Source of the DNA: an uncultured Pelagibacteraceae bacterium
GTDB taxonomy: Bacteria; Pseudomonadota; Alphaproteobacteria; Pelagibacterales; Pelagibacteraceae
DNA length: 64,000 bases
Reading direction: 5' to 3'
Assembly: GCA_902573425.1 (NCBI GenBank)
Contig: CACGJO010000003.1
Coordinates: 23,901-87,900, forward strand
Made by a program: the position numbers and the translations under genes. The stretch's first letter is position 1. Every line of letters starts with the position of its first letter. The notes below the pieces were generated by a model. The model saw only the letters and a list, made by a program, of their open reading frames with translations, was not told the origin of the DNA and ran no database searches. Positions 17,146 to 26,400 of the stretch are shown here, piece by piece.

Positions 17146-18144
17146 ATGAAAAAAATAATCTCAACAATCTCTGGAGCGTTGTTTTTATTTGCGATCAGTT
17201 TGCCTCTTACAACTATAGCAAAATCTGCTGAATTCTTTTCAATAGGAACAGGTGGACCGACTGGGGTTTATTTCCAGGTTGGTAATGCTATATGCAAAAT
17301 GGTAGCAAAAATTCAATCTGCAGAACATGGAAGAAAAAAGGGGACAGATAAGGCATTACGTTGTTCAGCTCCTTCCACAGGTGGTTCGACTTATAATATA
17401 GGTCAAATCATGCAAGGTGAACTTCAGTTTGGTGTTGCACAATCAGACTGGCAGTATCACGCGTATAATGGAACTCGACCTGATAAAGTAAAACCTTTTA
17501 ATGGTTTAAGAGCTGTTTTTTCAGCTCACCCTGAGCCATTTCAAATAATTACTAGAAAAGGTTCTAAAATAAAAGACTGGAATAGTTTAAAGGGAAAAAA
17601 AGTTAATATTGGAAACCCGGGATCTGGTCAAAGAGGAACTTTTGAAGTTTTAATGGAAGCTCATGGAGTTGATACTGGTTATTTTGGATCAACATCTGAA
17701 CTTACTTCTTCAGAACAATCAGGTGCACTTTGTGATAAAAAAATTGATGCATTTGGATATACCGTTGGTGTTCCAAACGCAGGTGTTGCTCAATCAACTG
17801 ATGGATGTGGCGCGAGTATCATTAATTTAGATACAGACCCTGTAAAAAAATTAGTTGCTGACAACCCATTTTATGCATTTGCAACAATTCCAAAAGGTAC
17901 TTACAAAACTTCTAAAAAAGATGTAACTACTTTCGGTGTTATGGCTTCAGTTGTAACAAGCGAAGCAGTGCCAGAAGACTTAGTATATGCAGTTGTAAAA
18001 GCTGTTTTTGAAAATCTTGATGACTTCAAAAAACAACACCCTGCATTTGCTAATCTAGATCCAAAGAAAATGATCGTAGATGGTTTATCTGCGCCATTAC
18101 ACCCAGGAGCAGTTAAATATTATAAAGAAAAAGGCTTAATGTAA
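17146..18144 (+). CDS. TAXI-family TRAP transporter solute receptor
   Basis: Periplasmic binding protein of 332 residues. A clear signal peptide (MKKIIS, hydrophobic core to about residue 25) precedes the TAXI signature FSIGTGGPTGVYFQVG near 31. The family is typically partnered with fused DctQM permeases, as here. Known TAXI ligands include glutamate-like and other organic acids; this ligand cannot be told. It has the strongest Shine-Dalgarno in the region (AAGGAGG), consistent with the high expression of SAR11 binding proteins. A terminator after the stop suggests that receptor message exceeds permease message. Confidence 0.93.
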   Translation: MKKIISTISGALFLFAISLPLTTIAKSAEFFSIGTGGPTGVYFQVGNAICKMVAKIQSAEHGRKKGTDKALRCSAPSTGGSTYNIGQIMQGELQFGVAQSDWQYHAYNGTRPDKVKPFNGLRAVFSAHPEPFQIITRKGSKIKDWNSLKGKKVNIGNPGSGQRGTFEVLMEAHGVDTGYFGSTSELTSSEQSGALCDKKIDAFGYTVGVPNAGVAQSTDGCGASIINLDTDPVKKLVADNPFYAFATIPKGTYKTSKKDVTTFGVMASVVTSEAVPEDLVYAVVKAVFENLDDFKKQHPAFANLDPKKMIVDGLSAPLHPGAVKYYKEKGLM

Positions 18145-18154
18145 GCTATTTATT

Positions 18155-18190
18155 AAAAAGGCCCAGTTGATTAACTGGGCCTTTTTTTTT
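18155..18190 (+). terminator. Intrinsic terminator between TAXI receptor and permease
   Basis: The stem AAGGCCCAGTT / AACTGGGCCTT with a short GATT-containing loop is followed by a run of T. Its position between receptor and permease fits partial termination that lowers permease expression relative to the binding protein. Confidence 0.88.
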
Positions 18191-18201
18191 ATTGTCTCAT
18201 A

Positions 18202-20562
18202 ATGAGTTCAGCACCAGATCCAGACAAACCAAATTTTTTTGAAAGATTTGATGAAGAAGGTGGTTCGAGAAGAAAATTAAAAAATTGGAATTTAAAACTT
18301 GTTGCTACGATTGCAATTTCGTGGTCATTATTTCAGCTTTGGTATGCATCTCCGTTACCATTCATATTAGATTTCGGAAAGATAATTGATGTACCAGCAC
18401 GGTCAGTCCATCTTGCATTTGGATTAGTTTTATGTTTTTTAGCGTATCCAGGTCTTAAGAAAAGAAGAGACAAACCAATATCTATATTTGATATTTTCTT
18501 AGTAATTATAGGTTTAGTTGCAACATTATATATATTCTTTGATTATGAAGGCTTAGTTTATCGACAAGGAATAATGGCCAAAACAAATTTATTTGGTTTT
18601 GCTATACCTTATGAAGTTATACTGGGATCTTTAGGAATTATTCTTTTGTTAGAGGCCACACGAAGAGCCATTGGAACTCCATTAGTAGTTATTGCATTAA
18701 TTTTTTTATTTTTTTCAGTATTTGGACAATCAATGCCAGATCTTATTTCGCATCAAGGATTATCTCTGACGAGATTAGTAGGTTATCATTGGTTTGGAGG
18801 AGAGGCAATATTTGGGATACCAATAAGTGTCTCAGTCAGTTTTATATTTCTATTTGTATTATTTGGCGCAATTTTAGATGTTGCTGGAGGTGGAAAATAT
18901 TTTTTAAATTTAGCATTTGCTTTAGTTGGAAAAATGAGAGGCGGTCCGGCAAAAGCAGCAATTTTAGCTTCAGGATTAACCGGTTTGATTTCTGGTTCGT
19001 CTGTTGCAAATACTGTAACTACAGGAACATTCACAATACCAATTATGAAAAAAACTGGTTTACCGCCAGTCAAGGCTGGAGCTGTTGAAGTAGCTGCTTC
19101 TGTAAATGGACAGATTATGCCACCAATTATGGGGGCTGCAGCTTTTGTTATGGCAGAACTTTTAGGCATATCATATTTTACTGTTATTACTCATGCGTTT
19201 TTACCGGCGGTTATTTCCTACATTGCTTTATTTTATATTTCACATTTAGAATCCGTGAAATTAAATATTAAAGGATTACCTGAAAGTGAAATACCTAAAT
19301 TGGGAAAAACTTTTTTAGGAGGAATTCACTTTCTAATTCCAATTTTTATTCTTATTTATTTGCTATTAGTTGAAAGATGGACAGCTGCTTCATCCGTATT
19401 TTATTCAATATTATCATTAATGGTAATAATTTTTGTAAAAGAATTATTAGATGCAAAGAAAAATGATCTTAGTTTATCTAATGCTGTTAAAGTAGGTTTT
19501 AACAAAGTTGTAGGCGGTCTTGAAAAAGGAGCAATCAATATGATCAGCGTTGCGATCGCGATAGCAACTGCAGGAATAATAGTCGGGTCAGTAGCTTCAA
19601 CTGGGTTGAGCAACAACTTAATAGTTATAGTAGAAGCTATATCTGGTGGGAATATAATAACTTTATTAGTACTCACTGCCTTACTTTGTATTATCTTGGG
19701 AATGGGTTTACCAACAACTGCAAACTATTTAGTAGTTGCCGCTTTGATGGCGCAGGTAGTTGTAGAAGTAGGAAACGCTTCTGGTTATATTTTTCCACTA
19801 ATCGCAATTCATTTGTATGTTTTTTATTATGGATTAATGGCCGATGTCACACCCCCTGTTGGTTTGGCATCTTATGCAGCAGCAGCAATTTCAAGAGCAG
19901 ACCCGATCAAAACTGGAATACAAGCTTTTTGGTACAGTTTAAGAACTGGAATACTTCCGATTGTTTTTATATTTAATAATGAATTATTATTAATCGGTAT
20001 AGAAAGTTTGTGGCATGGATTTTTAGTTGTCTCAACTTCTCTGGTAGCAATTTTAGTGTTCACCTCAGCAACACAAGGTTGGTTTATAAACAAACTCAGA
20101 TGGTACGAAATTATTATTTTTATTGTAATTGCTATGTCATTATTTAGACCAGGATATATTTTAGATAAATTTTCTCCAAAATTTGAAAGCAAACAGCTCA
20201 ATGCTGAACGAATTAGTTTGATCCAGTTTGAACCGAATAGGAATGTGCATATTAAAGTAACTAGAAGAACAGAGTATGGTGATCGGTATAGACTTTTTGT
20301 GATAGATAAAAAAAGTTTTGAAAATCACTACTCTTTAGAAGATGCGGGTATAACTTTAAAAAATATCGATGGCAGGATTACAATTGATAATTTAAAATGG
20401 AATGGAATAGCAAAAAAAATGGGAATGGAAACAGGAGATGTAATCAGTGAATTTAAAATCGAAAACTTAGACAGACCCAACAAAGCAATCATTTATCCAT
20501 TTTCACTAACATTATTATTTATTTTTGGGTATTTTAATTATAGAAGAACTAAAGCGAATTGA
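18202..20562 (+). CDS. TRAP transporter fused 4TM/12TM permease with C-terminal DUF3394-like domain
   Basis: A 786-residue inner-membrane protein. The small (DctQ-like) part, with helices from about residue 30 to 190, is fused to the large DctM-like part, which contains ASGLTGLISGSSVANTVTTGTF near 255, VNGQIMPPIMGAAAFVMAE near 300 and GMGLPTTANYLVVAALMAQ near 500. Helices continue to about residue 650. The last ~130 residues form a soluble segment with a PDZ-like GMETGDVISEF stretch and a final helix, matching the DUF3394 extension of TAXI permeases. It works with the receptor just upstream to import a solute using an ion gradient. Confidence 0.93.
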   Translation: MSSAPDPDKPNFFERFDEEGGSRRKLKNWNLKLVATIAISWSLFQLWYASPLPFILDFGKIIDVPARSVHLAFGLVLCFLAYPGLKKRRDKPISIFDIFLVIIGLVATLYIFFDYEGLVYRQGIMAKTNLFGFAIPYEVILGSLGIILLLEATRRAIGTPLVVIALIFLFFSVFGQSMPDLISHQGLSLTRLVGYHWFGGEAIFGIPISVSVSFIFLFVLFGAILDVAGGGKYFLNLAFALVGKMRGGPAKAAILASGLTGLISGSSVANTVTTGTFTIPIMKKTGLPPVKAGAVEVAASVNGQIMPPIMGAAAFVMAELLGISYFTVITHAFLPAVISYIALFYISHLESVKLNIKGLPESEIPKLGKTFLGGIHFLIPIFILIYLLLVERWTAASSVFYSILSLMVIIFVKELLDAKKNDLSLSNAVKVGFNKVVGGLEKGAINMISVAIAIATAGIIVGSVASTGLSNNLIVIVEAISGGNIITLLVLTALLCIILGMGLPTTANYLVVAALMAQVVVEVGNASGYIFPLIAIHLYVFYYGLMADVTPPVGLASYAAAAISRADPIKTGIQAFWYSLRTGILPIVFIFNNELLLIGIESLWHGFLVVSTSLVAILVFTSATQGWFINKLRWYEIIIFIVIAMSLFRPGYILDKFSPKFESKQLNAERISLIQFEPNRNVHIKVTRRTEYGDRYRLFVIDKKSFENHYSLEDAGITLKNIDGRITIDNLKWNGIAKKMGMETGDVISEFKIENLDRPNKAIIYPFSLTLLFIFGYFNYRRTKAN

Positions 20563-20563
20563 T

Positions 20564-20950
20564 TTATTTATCAACTTTCAAAATTTTCCACACACCCGAG
20601 GTAACAGCTACTACACCTTGCGAGTTAATAATCTCACAAGTTAAGAATACTAAAGTATTAGTTTTCTTTTGAACTTTTACTTTGGCAATAAGTTTGTCAC
20701 CTAATTTACCCGCAGATATAAATTTCATTTCTAAAGAAATTGTTACACATCTTTTATTACCAGCAACTTGATGCGCAGCATTGCCCATACCAGTGTCAGC
20801 TATAAACGTAAGGAACCCACCGTGTGCCATACCAGCTGTGTTAAGGTGTATTTCCTTTACTTCAGTTTCGTATTCAAAAAGAGTGCTATCAATTTTTTTA
20901 CCCTTAAGTCCGCCAACATGCTTTGCATAACCTGAATTAGTTTCGTCCAT
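20564..20950 (-). CDS. PaaI-type hotdog thioesterase
   Basis: Small hotdog-fold protein (about 128 residues from the chosen start) with AGMAHGGFLTFIADTGMGNAAHQ near residue 40, the helix and catalytic region of the PaaI/YdiI acyl-CoA thioesterase family, and VTISLEMKFISAGKLGD after it. It probably hydrolyses an acyl- or aryl-CoA. An in-frame ATG at 20977 would overlap the upstream transporter by 41 nt. I prefer the one at 20950 (MDETNSGYAKHVGG), which aligns with the usual family start; neither has a clear Shine-Dalgarno. Confidence 0.78.
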   Translation of the reverse strand: MDETNSGYAKHVGGLKGKKIDSTLFEYETEVKEIHLNTAGMAHGGFLTFIADTGMGNAAHQVAGNKRCVTISLEMKFISAGKLGDKLIAKVKVQKKTNTLVFLTCEIINSQGVVAVTSGVWKILKVDK

Positions 20951-21839
20951 ATTTTCTTTTACCATACATCGGAGCAAGTTGTGAGAAAATAACTGCTGAT
21001 AATATTATTATTATTCCAAATATTTTAAATTCATTTAAATATTGATTTAAGACTATCCAGGCTGCAATGGATCCAAAAACACCCTCTAGAGAAAAAATAA
21101 TAGCTACAGGTGCAGGGGAAAGATTTTGCTGCCCAAAAACTTGTAACATAAAAGCTATTCCACTTGATAACACTCCCGCATAAATTAATTCAGTAGTCTC
21201 CATTGATATAAGTTTTAGCGAAATAAATTCAAAGGAGAAAGCCGGTATAAAGGAGATTAATGAGGCACTTAAACATTGAAAAGTTGCAATTGTGATTGGG
21301 TAATTAAAAATCTTTAGAAATTTAGATATAAATACTATGTGGAAGGCCCAAAAAAAAGCACCTACTACAACTAAAGAGTCACCAAATCTCACTCGTAGAT
21401 TTCCAAGTTCACTTAAAAATAAACCTCCGACTAAGCACATCAAAACTGAAGGCCAAACAGAATTATGAATTTTTTTTGAGAAAAGAAAGTAGGCTATTAT
21501 AGGAACGATCACTACATACAAAACTGTAAAAACTGCTGAATTAGCAACATCGGTATACAAAAGAGAAACCTGTTGAAAAATATTTCCACCTGCTAAGAAA
21601 AAACCAAGAAAAAAAAGATAAATAAATATTTTTTCAAAACTTAATTTTGTCTCTTTGACTTTTTTAAATTCAAAAATAAAAAAAAAAGGTAATAGGGTGA
21701 AAAATCCTAACAATAATCTGACAGCAGAAAATGTATAAGGTCCTATATAGTCCATACCCATATCTTGAGCAACAAATGCTGTTCCCCAAATTAATGAACA
21801 AGAGACTGCGCAAATTAGCGAAAATATTTTTTTATTCAT
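20937..21839 (-). CDS. EamA/DMT-superfamily transporter
   Basis: Ten-helix drug/metabolite-type permease of 300 residues with two EamA repeats. Repeat one begins CSLIWGTAFVAQ near residue 15 and has FSAVRLLLGF near 37; repeat two includes VVVGAFFWAFHIVF near 155 and SLEGVFGSIAAWIVLNQ near 250. Members export amino acids or other metabolites; the substrate is unknown. It ends inside the thioesterase start and begins one base after the aceF stop, so it belongs to the minus-strand aceE-aceF-DMT-thioesterase run. Confidence 0.85.
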   Translation of the reverse strand: MNKKIFSLICAVSCSLIWGTAFVAQDMGMDYIGPYTFSAVRLLLGFFTLLPFFFIFEFKKVKETKLSFEKIFIYLFFLGFFLAGGNIFQQVSLLYTDVANSAVFTVLYVVIVPIIAYFLFSKKIHNSVWPSVLMCLVGGLFLSELGNLRVRFGDSLVVVGAFFWAFHIVFISKFLKIFNYPITIATFQCLSASLISFIPAFSFEFISLKLISMETTELIYAGVLSSGIAFMLQVFGQQNLSPAPVAIIFSLEGVFGSIAAWIVLNQYLNEFKIFGIIIILSAVIFSQLAPMYGKRKYGRN

Positions 21840-23093
21840 TTAGACAGCTAACTTGAATGCAAAATCTTTACCTAAGCTTTTAGATAAATGGACACAAAAT
21901 CTTGCACCTTCAGCACCATCTATAACTCTATGGTCATATGACAAAGAGATTGGTAATATTTTTCTTTCGATAAACTGACCGTTTACTTTCTTCACTTTTT
22001 CAAATGTTTTTCCCACTCCTAGAATTGCTACCTCAGGAGGATTTATAATTGGTGTGAAAAAATTTCCTCCGATACCGCCAAGGCTTGATATTGTCATCGA
22101 ACCACCAAAGAATTCTTTTTTATCAATTTTTAGCTCCTTACATAATTTACTTACTCTTTTAAGTTCTTCATAAATTTCTTTTAAACCCATTTGATCGACA
22201 TTTCTCATTTTTGGAACCATCAAACCATGCGGTGTATCTACGGCAAAACCAACATGATAATATTTTTTAAATATTAATTTGTTAGTAACAGTATCTATAG
22301 ATGAATTAAAATTAGGATATTCTTTTAATGCATTAACTACAGCTCTAGTTATAAATGCTAAAGGACTTATTCTGATCCTTTCACCAGTATAGTTATCAAT
22401 TAAAGTTGTTCTAAACTGTTCCATTTCAGTTATATCTATCTCATCATGTTGAGTAACGTGAGGGATCTCAGTCCATGATCTAACAAGTTGAGGTCCTGAT
22501 AACTTTTTCACTCTAGGAAGGTCTTTTTTTTCTATTTCTCCGAATGCTTCATGAGGATACTCATCCTTGTAAACTTTCTTTTCAACCTTTCCTTCATTAA
22601 CTGATACCTGAGATCTTACAAATTTTTTCACATCATCTTCAGTTACTCTACCAGCTCTTTGTGATCCAGGTATCTGAACAATATCAGCACCTAATTCTCT
22701 TGCAAATTTTCTTACCTTCGGACTTGCAGATGATACACCGTCTTTACTCAATTTTTTTACTACAGGAGCTATTTCTTTTGGAGTTTCAGTTACTATTTTC
22801 TTTTCAGGAATATTTTCTTTTATCTCAACTGCTTTTTTACTTTCTTCCTTTTTACTTACAGAATCTAACGATAATATTTCACTTCCTTCTGAAACTTTGT
22901 CACCAACTTTAACAATAATCTTATTGATTTTTCCTTCATCAGTTGCAGGAACTTCTACACTTGATTTATCACTTTCCAAAGTAATTAAGGGATCATTTTT
23001 TTTTATCTGTTCTCCTGACTTAACTAATACCTCAATCACTTCAACATTTTTAAAATCTCCGATATTTGGAACTAATATTTTTTTTTCAGGCAT
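21840..23093 (-). CDS. aceF: Pyruvate dehydrogenase E2, dihydrolipoyl acetyltransferase
   Basis: Core of the pyruvate dehydrogenase complex, 417 residues. A single N-terminal lipoyl domain carries the modified Lys43 in ESDKSSVEV. A linker, the peripheral-subunit-binding domain (SASPKVRKFARELGAD near residue 123, with GRVTEDDV) and the acetyltransferase domain follow, with the catalytic SYDHRVIDGAEGARF near 382. Many E2 proteins carry two or three lipoyl domains; here a second one is fused to the adjacent E1. It follows aceE by 6 nt. The E3 gene is not in this window. Confidence 0.93.
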   Translation of the reverse strand: MPEKKILVPNIGDFKNVEVIEVLVKSGEQIKKNDPLITLESDKSSVEVPATDEGKINKIIVKVGDKVSEGSEILSLDSVSKKEESKKAVEIKENIPEKKIVTETPKEIAPVVKKLSKDGVSSASPKVRKFARELGADIVQIPGSQRAGRVTEDDVKKFVRSQVSVNEGKVEKKVYKDEYPHEAFGEIEKKDLPRVKKLSGPQLVRSWTEIPHVTQHDEIDITEMEQFRTTLIDNYTGERIRISPLAFITRAVVNALKEYPNFNSSIDTVTNKLIFKKYYHVGFAVDTPHGLMVPKMRNVDQMGLKEIYEELKRVSKLCKELKIDKKEFFGGSMTISSLGGIGGNFFTPIINPPEVAILGVGKTFEKVKKVNGQFIERKILPISLSYDHRVIDGAEGARFCVHLSKSLGKDFAFKLAV

Positions 23094-23099
23094 TAAACA

Positions 23100-26000
23100 C
23101 TATAATTTTGTTGGAAAAACTTTTGTTTGATCAATATTGTATTTTTTAATTGCTTTTTCTGCATGTTCTGAAGCCATCAATTGTTCTTTTGCTAATGCAC
23201 TTAAAGTGTATGTAACAATATGCTTTTTATCAACTTCAAAAAATTTTCTTAATTCCTTTCTTGTATCACTTCTTCCAAAACCATCAGTTCCCAATGTATA
23301 GAATGGTTTATTAAGATATGGTCTTATTTGGTCTGTATGTGATCTTATATAATCTGATGCTGCAAATATAATCCCCTCTTGAGAATCTAAACATTTTTGT
23401 ACATAACTTTTCTTAGGTTTCTCTTTTGGATTTAATAAATTTCTTCTTTCAACTTCCATACCATCTTTCTTTAATTCATTGAAACTAGTAGCACTCCAAA
23501 CATTACAATCTACTCCGTAATCTTTTGATAAAGTTTCAGCGGCTTTAATAACTTCTCTTAAAATTGATCCAGATCCTAACATCTGTACTTTTGCTTTTCC
23601 TTTTCCCTTATAACTTTTAAACAAATACATCCCTTTCAAAATTCCTTGATCTGAACCAGCAGGTTTTTCTGGATGAGTATAATTTTCATTCATTGCAGTT
23701 ATGTAGTAATAAATATTTTCTTTTTTTTCATGCATCCTCTTAAGTCCATCTCTAAAGATAACCGCCATCTCATATGAAAAAGTAGGGTCATAACTTACGC
23801 AGTTAGGTATTGCAGATGCCATGAGAAGACTATGTCCATCTTGGTGCTGCAAACCTTCTCCTGCTAAAGTTGTTTTTCCGGATGTTGCTCCAATCAAAAA
23901 ACCTCTGGTCTGAGAATCTGCAGCAGCCCATGCTAAGTCTCCAATTCTTTGAAAACCAAACATTGAATAAAATAAATAAATGGGAACCATTTCTAAATCA
24001 TGATTTGTGTAAGAAGTTCCAGCTGCAATCCATGATGACATTGCTCCTGCCTCTGTAATACCTTCTTGTAAAACTTGGCCACTTTTATCTTCTCTGTAAG
24101 AACTTAATTGCTCAGAGTCCACAGGTTCATACTTTTGACCTTCATGCGCATAGATACCAATTTTTTGAAAAAAACCTTCCATACCAAAAGTTCTTGCTTC
24201 ATCTGCAATGATTGGCACTAGTCTTGGAGCAACATTTTTATCTCTAAGTAAATTCGCAAGCATTCTTACAAGGGCCATGGTAGTTGACATTTCCTTATCA
24301 CCCGTGGACTTCATAAAACTTTCAAAGATGTCTTGTGGGGGTGTTTTAACAGGTTTAGCAAAAGTAGTTCTCTCAGGAATGTGTCCACCAAGCTTAACTC
24401 TACAATTTTTTAAATACTTTATTTCTGGTGAATTTTCTGGTGGTTTGTAATATTCAATATTTTTAACCTGTTTATCAGTAAGCGGCACATTAAATCTATC
24501 TCTATAAAATAATAAATCTTCCTCGTCTAATTTCTTTTGTTGGTGTGTTGTATTTATACTCTCACCAGATTTACCCATTCCATAACCTTTAATTGTTTTA
24601 GCTATTATGACAGTTGGCTTACCTTTGCATTGAACAGCAGCATGATAAGCCGAGTAAACTTTATGAGGATCATGTCCGCCTCTATTTAGTTTCCAAATGT
24701 CCGCATCAGTCATATTTGCCACCAAGTCTTTTAATTCGGGATATTTACCAAAAAATTTCTCTCTTACGTAAGCACCACCTTTTGCTTTGAATGCCTGATA
24801 TTCACCATCAACTGCTTCAGTCATTCTTTTAACCAGTAAACCAGTTTTGTCTTTGGACAAAAGCTGATCCCAGTAAGATCCCCAAATTACTTTAATTACA
24901 TTCCAACCTGACCCTCTAAATCTTCCTTCAAGTTCTTGAATAATTTTTCCATTACCTCTTACAGGGCCATCTAATCTTTGAAGGTTACAATTAATAACAA
25001 AAATTAAATTATCAAGTTTCTCTCTTGCTGCTAGTCCGACTGCACCAAAACTTTCAGGTTCATCCATTTCACCATCACCCAAATGACACCAAATTTTTCT
25101 GTCCTGATCTTTTAAAAGACCTCTGTTAATTAAATACTTAGTAAACCTTGCTTGATAAATTGCCATCATTGGTCCAAGTCCCATAGATACAGTTGGGAAC
25201 TGCCAAAATTTTGGCATCAACCATGGGTGTGGGTAAGAAGACAATCCACCCTTTTCAACTTCTTGTCTAAATTTATCTAATTGTTTTTCCGAAATTCTTC
25301 CTTCTAAAAAAGCTCTTGCATACATACCTGGTGCGCTATGGCCTTGGAAATATACCAAATCTCCCCCGAACTTATTATTTTTTGCTCTCCAAAAATGGTT
25401 CATACCGACGTCATACAATGTTGCTGCAGATGCAAAAGTACCAATATGACCACCTAACTCTGGATTTTTTTTGTTAGCTTTAACAACCATGGCAGCTGCA
25501 TTCCATCTTATGTAAGCTCTTATTTTTCTTTCTAAATTTTGATCTCCCGGAGATCTGACGTCAGCTGTTGCTGGTATAGTATTAATATAAGGTGTAGTTC
25601 TTGTATCAGGCAAAGTTAATCCTTGAGTATATGCTTCATCAATTACTTTCTTTAGTAGATAACCAGCTCTAGAGGATCCGTCTGACTTTACTACAGCCCT
25701 AAGCGAGTCTAACCATTCTTGTGTTTCCGCAGGATCTATATCATCTTTAGAAATTGGTTGAGCATAAGTTGTTTCTTTACCATTCGTAAGCCCATTTGTT
25801 TTTTCTGTGTGTTGAACTATTTCTTTTTTGGGTTCTTTAATTTCTTTTTTTGGAGAGGCAATTTCATCTTTCTCTTCATTTCTACCTTCTAAAGTAGCAA
25901 GAATACTTCCTTCAGAAACCTTATCTCCAATTTTTACTTTTAATTCAGAAATCTTACCTTCAATTGGGGAGGGTACCTCGACACTTGATTTGTCGCTCTC

Positions 26001-26114
26001 TAAAGTAACAATTGGATCATTTTTTTTTACTTGGTCACCAGGTTTTACAAGTACTTCGATTATTTCAACATCTTTAAAATCACCTATATCAGGAACAGAT
26101 ATATTCTTAGCCAT
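23100..26114 (-). CDS. aceE: Pyruvate dehydrogenase E1 (homodimeric type) with N-terminal lipoyl domain
   Basis: Thiamine-diphosphate E1 that decarboxylates pyruvate and reductively acetylates lipoate. At 1004 residues it exceeds the usual ~890. Residues 1-77 are a complete lipoyl domain with Lys42 in ESDKSSVEV, followed by a charged linker to about residue 120. The AceE part then starts near PAETQEWLDSLRAV. GHIGTFASAATL near 219, FQGHSAPGMYAR near 257 and the ThDP-binding GDGEMDEPES near 348 are standard. The lipoyl domain closely resembles that of the neighbouring E2, suggesting local duplication and fusion. First gene of the operon, with a -10 very close to its ATG. Confidence 0.94.
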   Translation of the reverse strand: MAKNISVPDIGDFKDVEIIEVLVKPGDQVKKNDPIVTLESDKSSVEVPSPIEGKISELKVKIGDKVSEGSILATLEGRNEEKDEIASPKKEIKEPKKEIVQHTEKTNGLTNGKETTYAQPISKDDIDPAETQEWLDSLRAVVKSDGSSRAGYLLKKVIDEAYTQGLTLPDTRTTPYINTIPATADVRSPGDQNLERKIRAYIRWNAAAMVVKANKKNPELGGHIGTFASAATLYDVGMNHFWRAKNNKFGGDLVYFQGHSAPGMYARAFLEGRISEKQLDKFRQEVEKGGLSSYPHPWLMPKFWQFPTVSMGLGPMMAIYQARFTKYLINRGLLKDQDRKIWCHLGDGEMDEPESFGAVGLAAREKLDNLIFVINCNLQRLDGPVRGNGKIIQELEGRFRGSGWNVIKVIWGSYWDQLLSKDKTGLLVKRMTEAVDGEYQAFKAKGGAYVREKFFGKYPELKDLVANMTDADIWKLNRGGHDPHKVYSAYHAAVQCKGKPTVIIAKTIKGYGMGKSGESINTTHQQKKLDEEDLLFYRDRFNVPLTDKQVKNIEYYKPPENSPEIKYLKNCRVKLGGHIPERTTFAKPVKTPPQDIFESFMKSTGDKEMSTTMALVRMLANLLRDKNVAPRLVPIIADEARTFGMEGFFQKIGIYAHEGQKYEPVDSEQLSSYREDKSGQVLQEGITEAGAMSSWIAAGTSYTNHDLEMVPIYLFYSMFGFQRIGDLAWAAADSQTRGFLIGATSGKTTLAGEGLQHQDGHSLLMASAIPNCVSYDPTFSYEMAVIFRDGLKRMHEKKENIYYYITAMNENYTHPEKPAGSDQGILKGMYLFKSYKGKGKAKVQMLGSGSILREVIKAAETLSKDYGVDCNVWSATSFNELKKDGMEVERRNLLNPKEKPKKSYVQKCLDSQEGIIFAASDYIRSHTDQIRPYLNKPFYTLGTDGFGRSDTRKELRKFFEVDKKHIVTYTLSALAKEQLMASEHAEKAIKKYNIDQTKVFPTKL

Positions 26115-26120
26115 TCATTT

Positions 26121-26126
26121 ATTATA
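26121..26126 (-). promoter_or_regulatory. -10 element of aceE at the start codon
   Basis: On the minus strand a perfect TATAAT (26126-26121) lies 6 nt before the ATG at 26114, putting transcription start at about the A of the start codon. No good -35 is visible 17 bp upstream. Instead two copies of GTGTCAAAAA flank that region (see the repeat entry). Confidence 0.5.
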
Positions 26127-26131
26127 CACAA

Positions 26132-26163
26132 TTTTTGACACAATTTATCCGCTTTTTTGACAC
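26132..26163 (-). repeat. Tandem 10-bp repeat upstream of aceE
   Basis: The decamer TTTTTGACAC occurs at 26132-26141 and 26154-26163, start to start 22 bp (about two helical turns). On the coding strand of aceE this reads GTGTCAAAAA twice. It could be a pair of regulator half-sites around the -35 position of aceE. No regulator is identified. Confidence 0.45.
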
Positions 26164-26259
26164 TTGGATTTTGCAATATGTTTTATGCAACTTTTAAGAC
26201 TTATATTTAAAAAGAAAAGACCCGATATAAACTCTCAGGTATTAATTCAGAAAATTTTA

Positions 26260-26400
26260 TTAAGAAAATACTTGGCTAAAACCAATTAATAGAACTACTA
26301 AAATTATTGCTCCATAGTAATACTGATATCCTCTTACAGTAAATGGTACTTTACTGATTGCTCTATTTTTTAGTTTTTTTCTTGGTTTAGATAATTTCAT
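26260..26400 (-). CDS. 46-residue single-TM microprotein coupled to thiolase
   Basis: The peptide starts with a basic segment (MKLSKPRKKLKNRA), has a middle PFTVRGYQYYYG and ends in one hydrophobic helix (AIILVVLLIGF), so it is predicted to insert in the membrane with its basic end in the cytoplasm. Its ATG overlaps the thiolase stop as ATGA, the usual sign of translational coupling in this genome. I do not recognise the family. About 145 bp of non-coding DNA separate its end from aceE. It could be a small partner of a membrane complex. Confidence 0.55.
   Translation of the reverse strand: MKLSKPRKKLKNRAISKVPFTVRGYQYYYGAIILVVLLIGFSQVFS

Noticed and set aside
18789..19169. Long frames on both strands inside the TRAP permease gene
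   Set aside because: Shadows of the real coding frame; the permease motifs run continuously through this region.
22661..26160. Several plus-strand frames opposite aceE and aceF
   Set aside because: Mirror frames of two well-defined enzymes; hydrophobic low-complexity products with no start signals.
26185..26289. A 34-codon plus-strand frame after the aceE promoter region (starts MQLLRLIFKKKRP)
   Set aside because: No Shine-Dalgarno, overlaps the better-supported 46-residue minus-strand gene, and looks like a chance A-rich frame.
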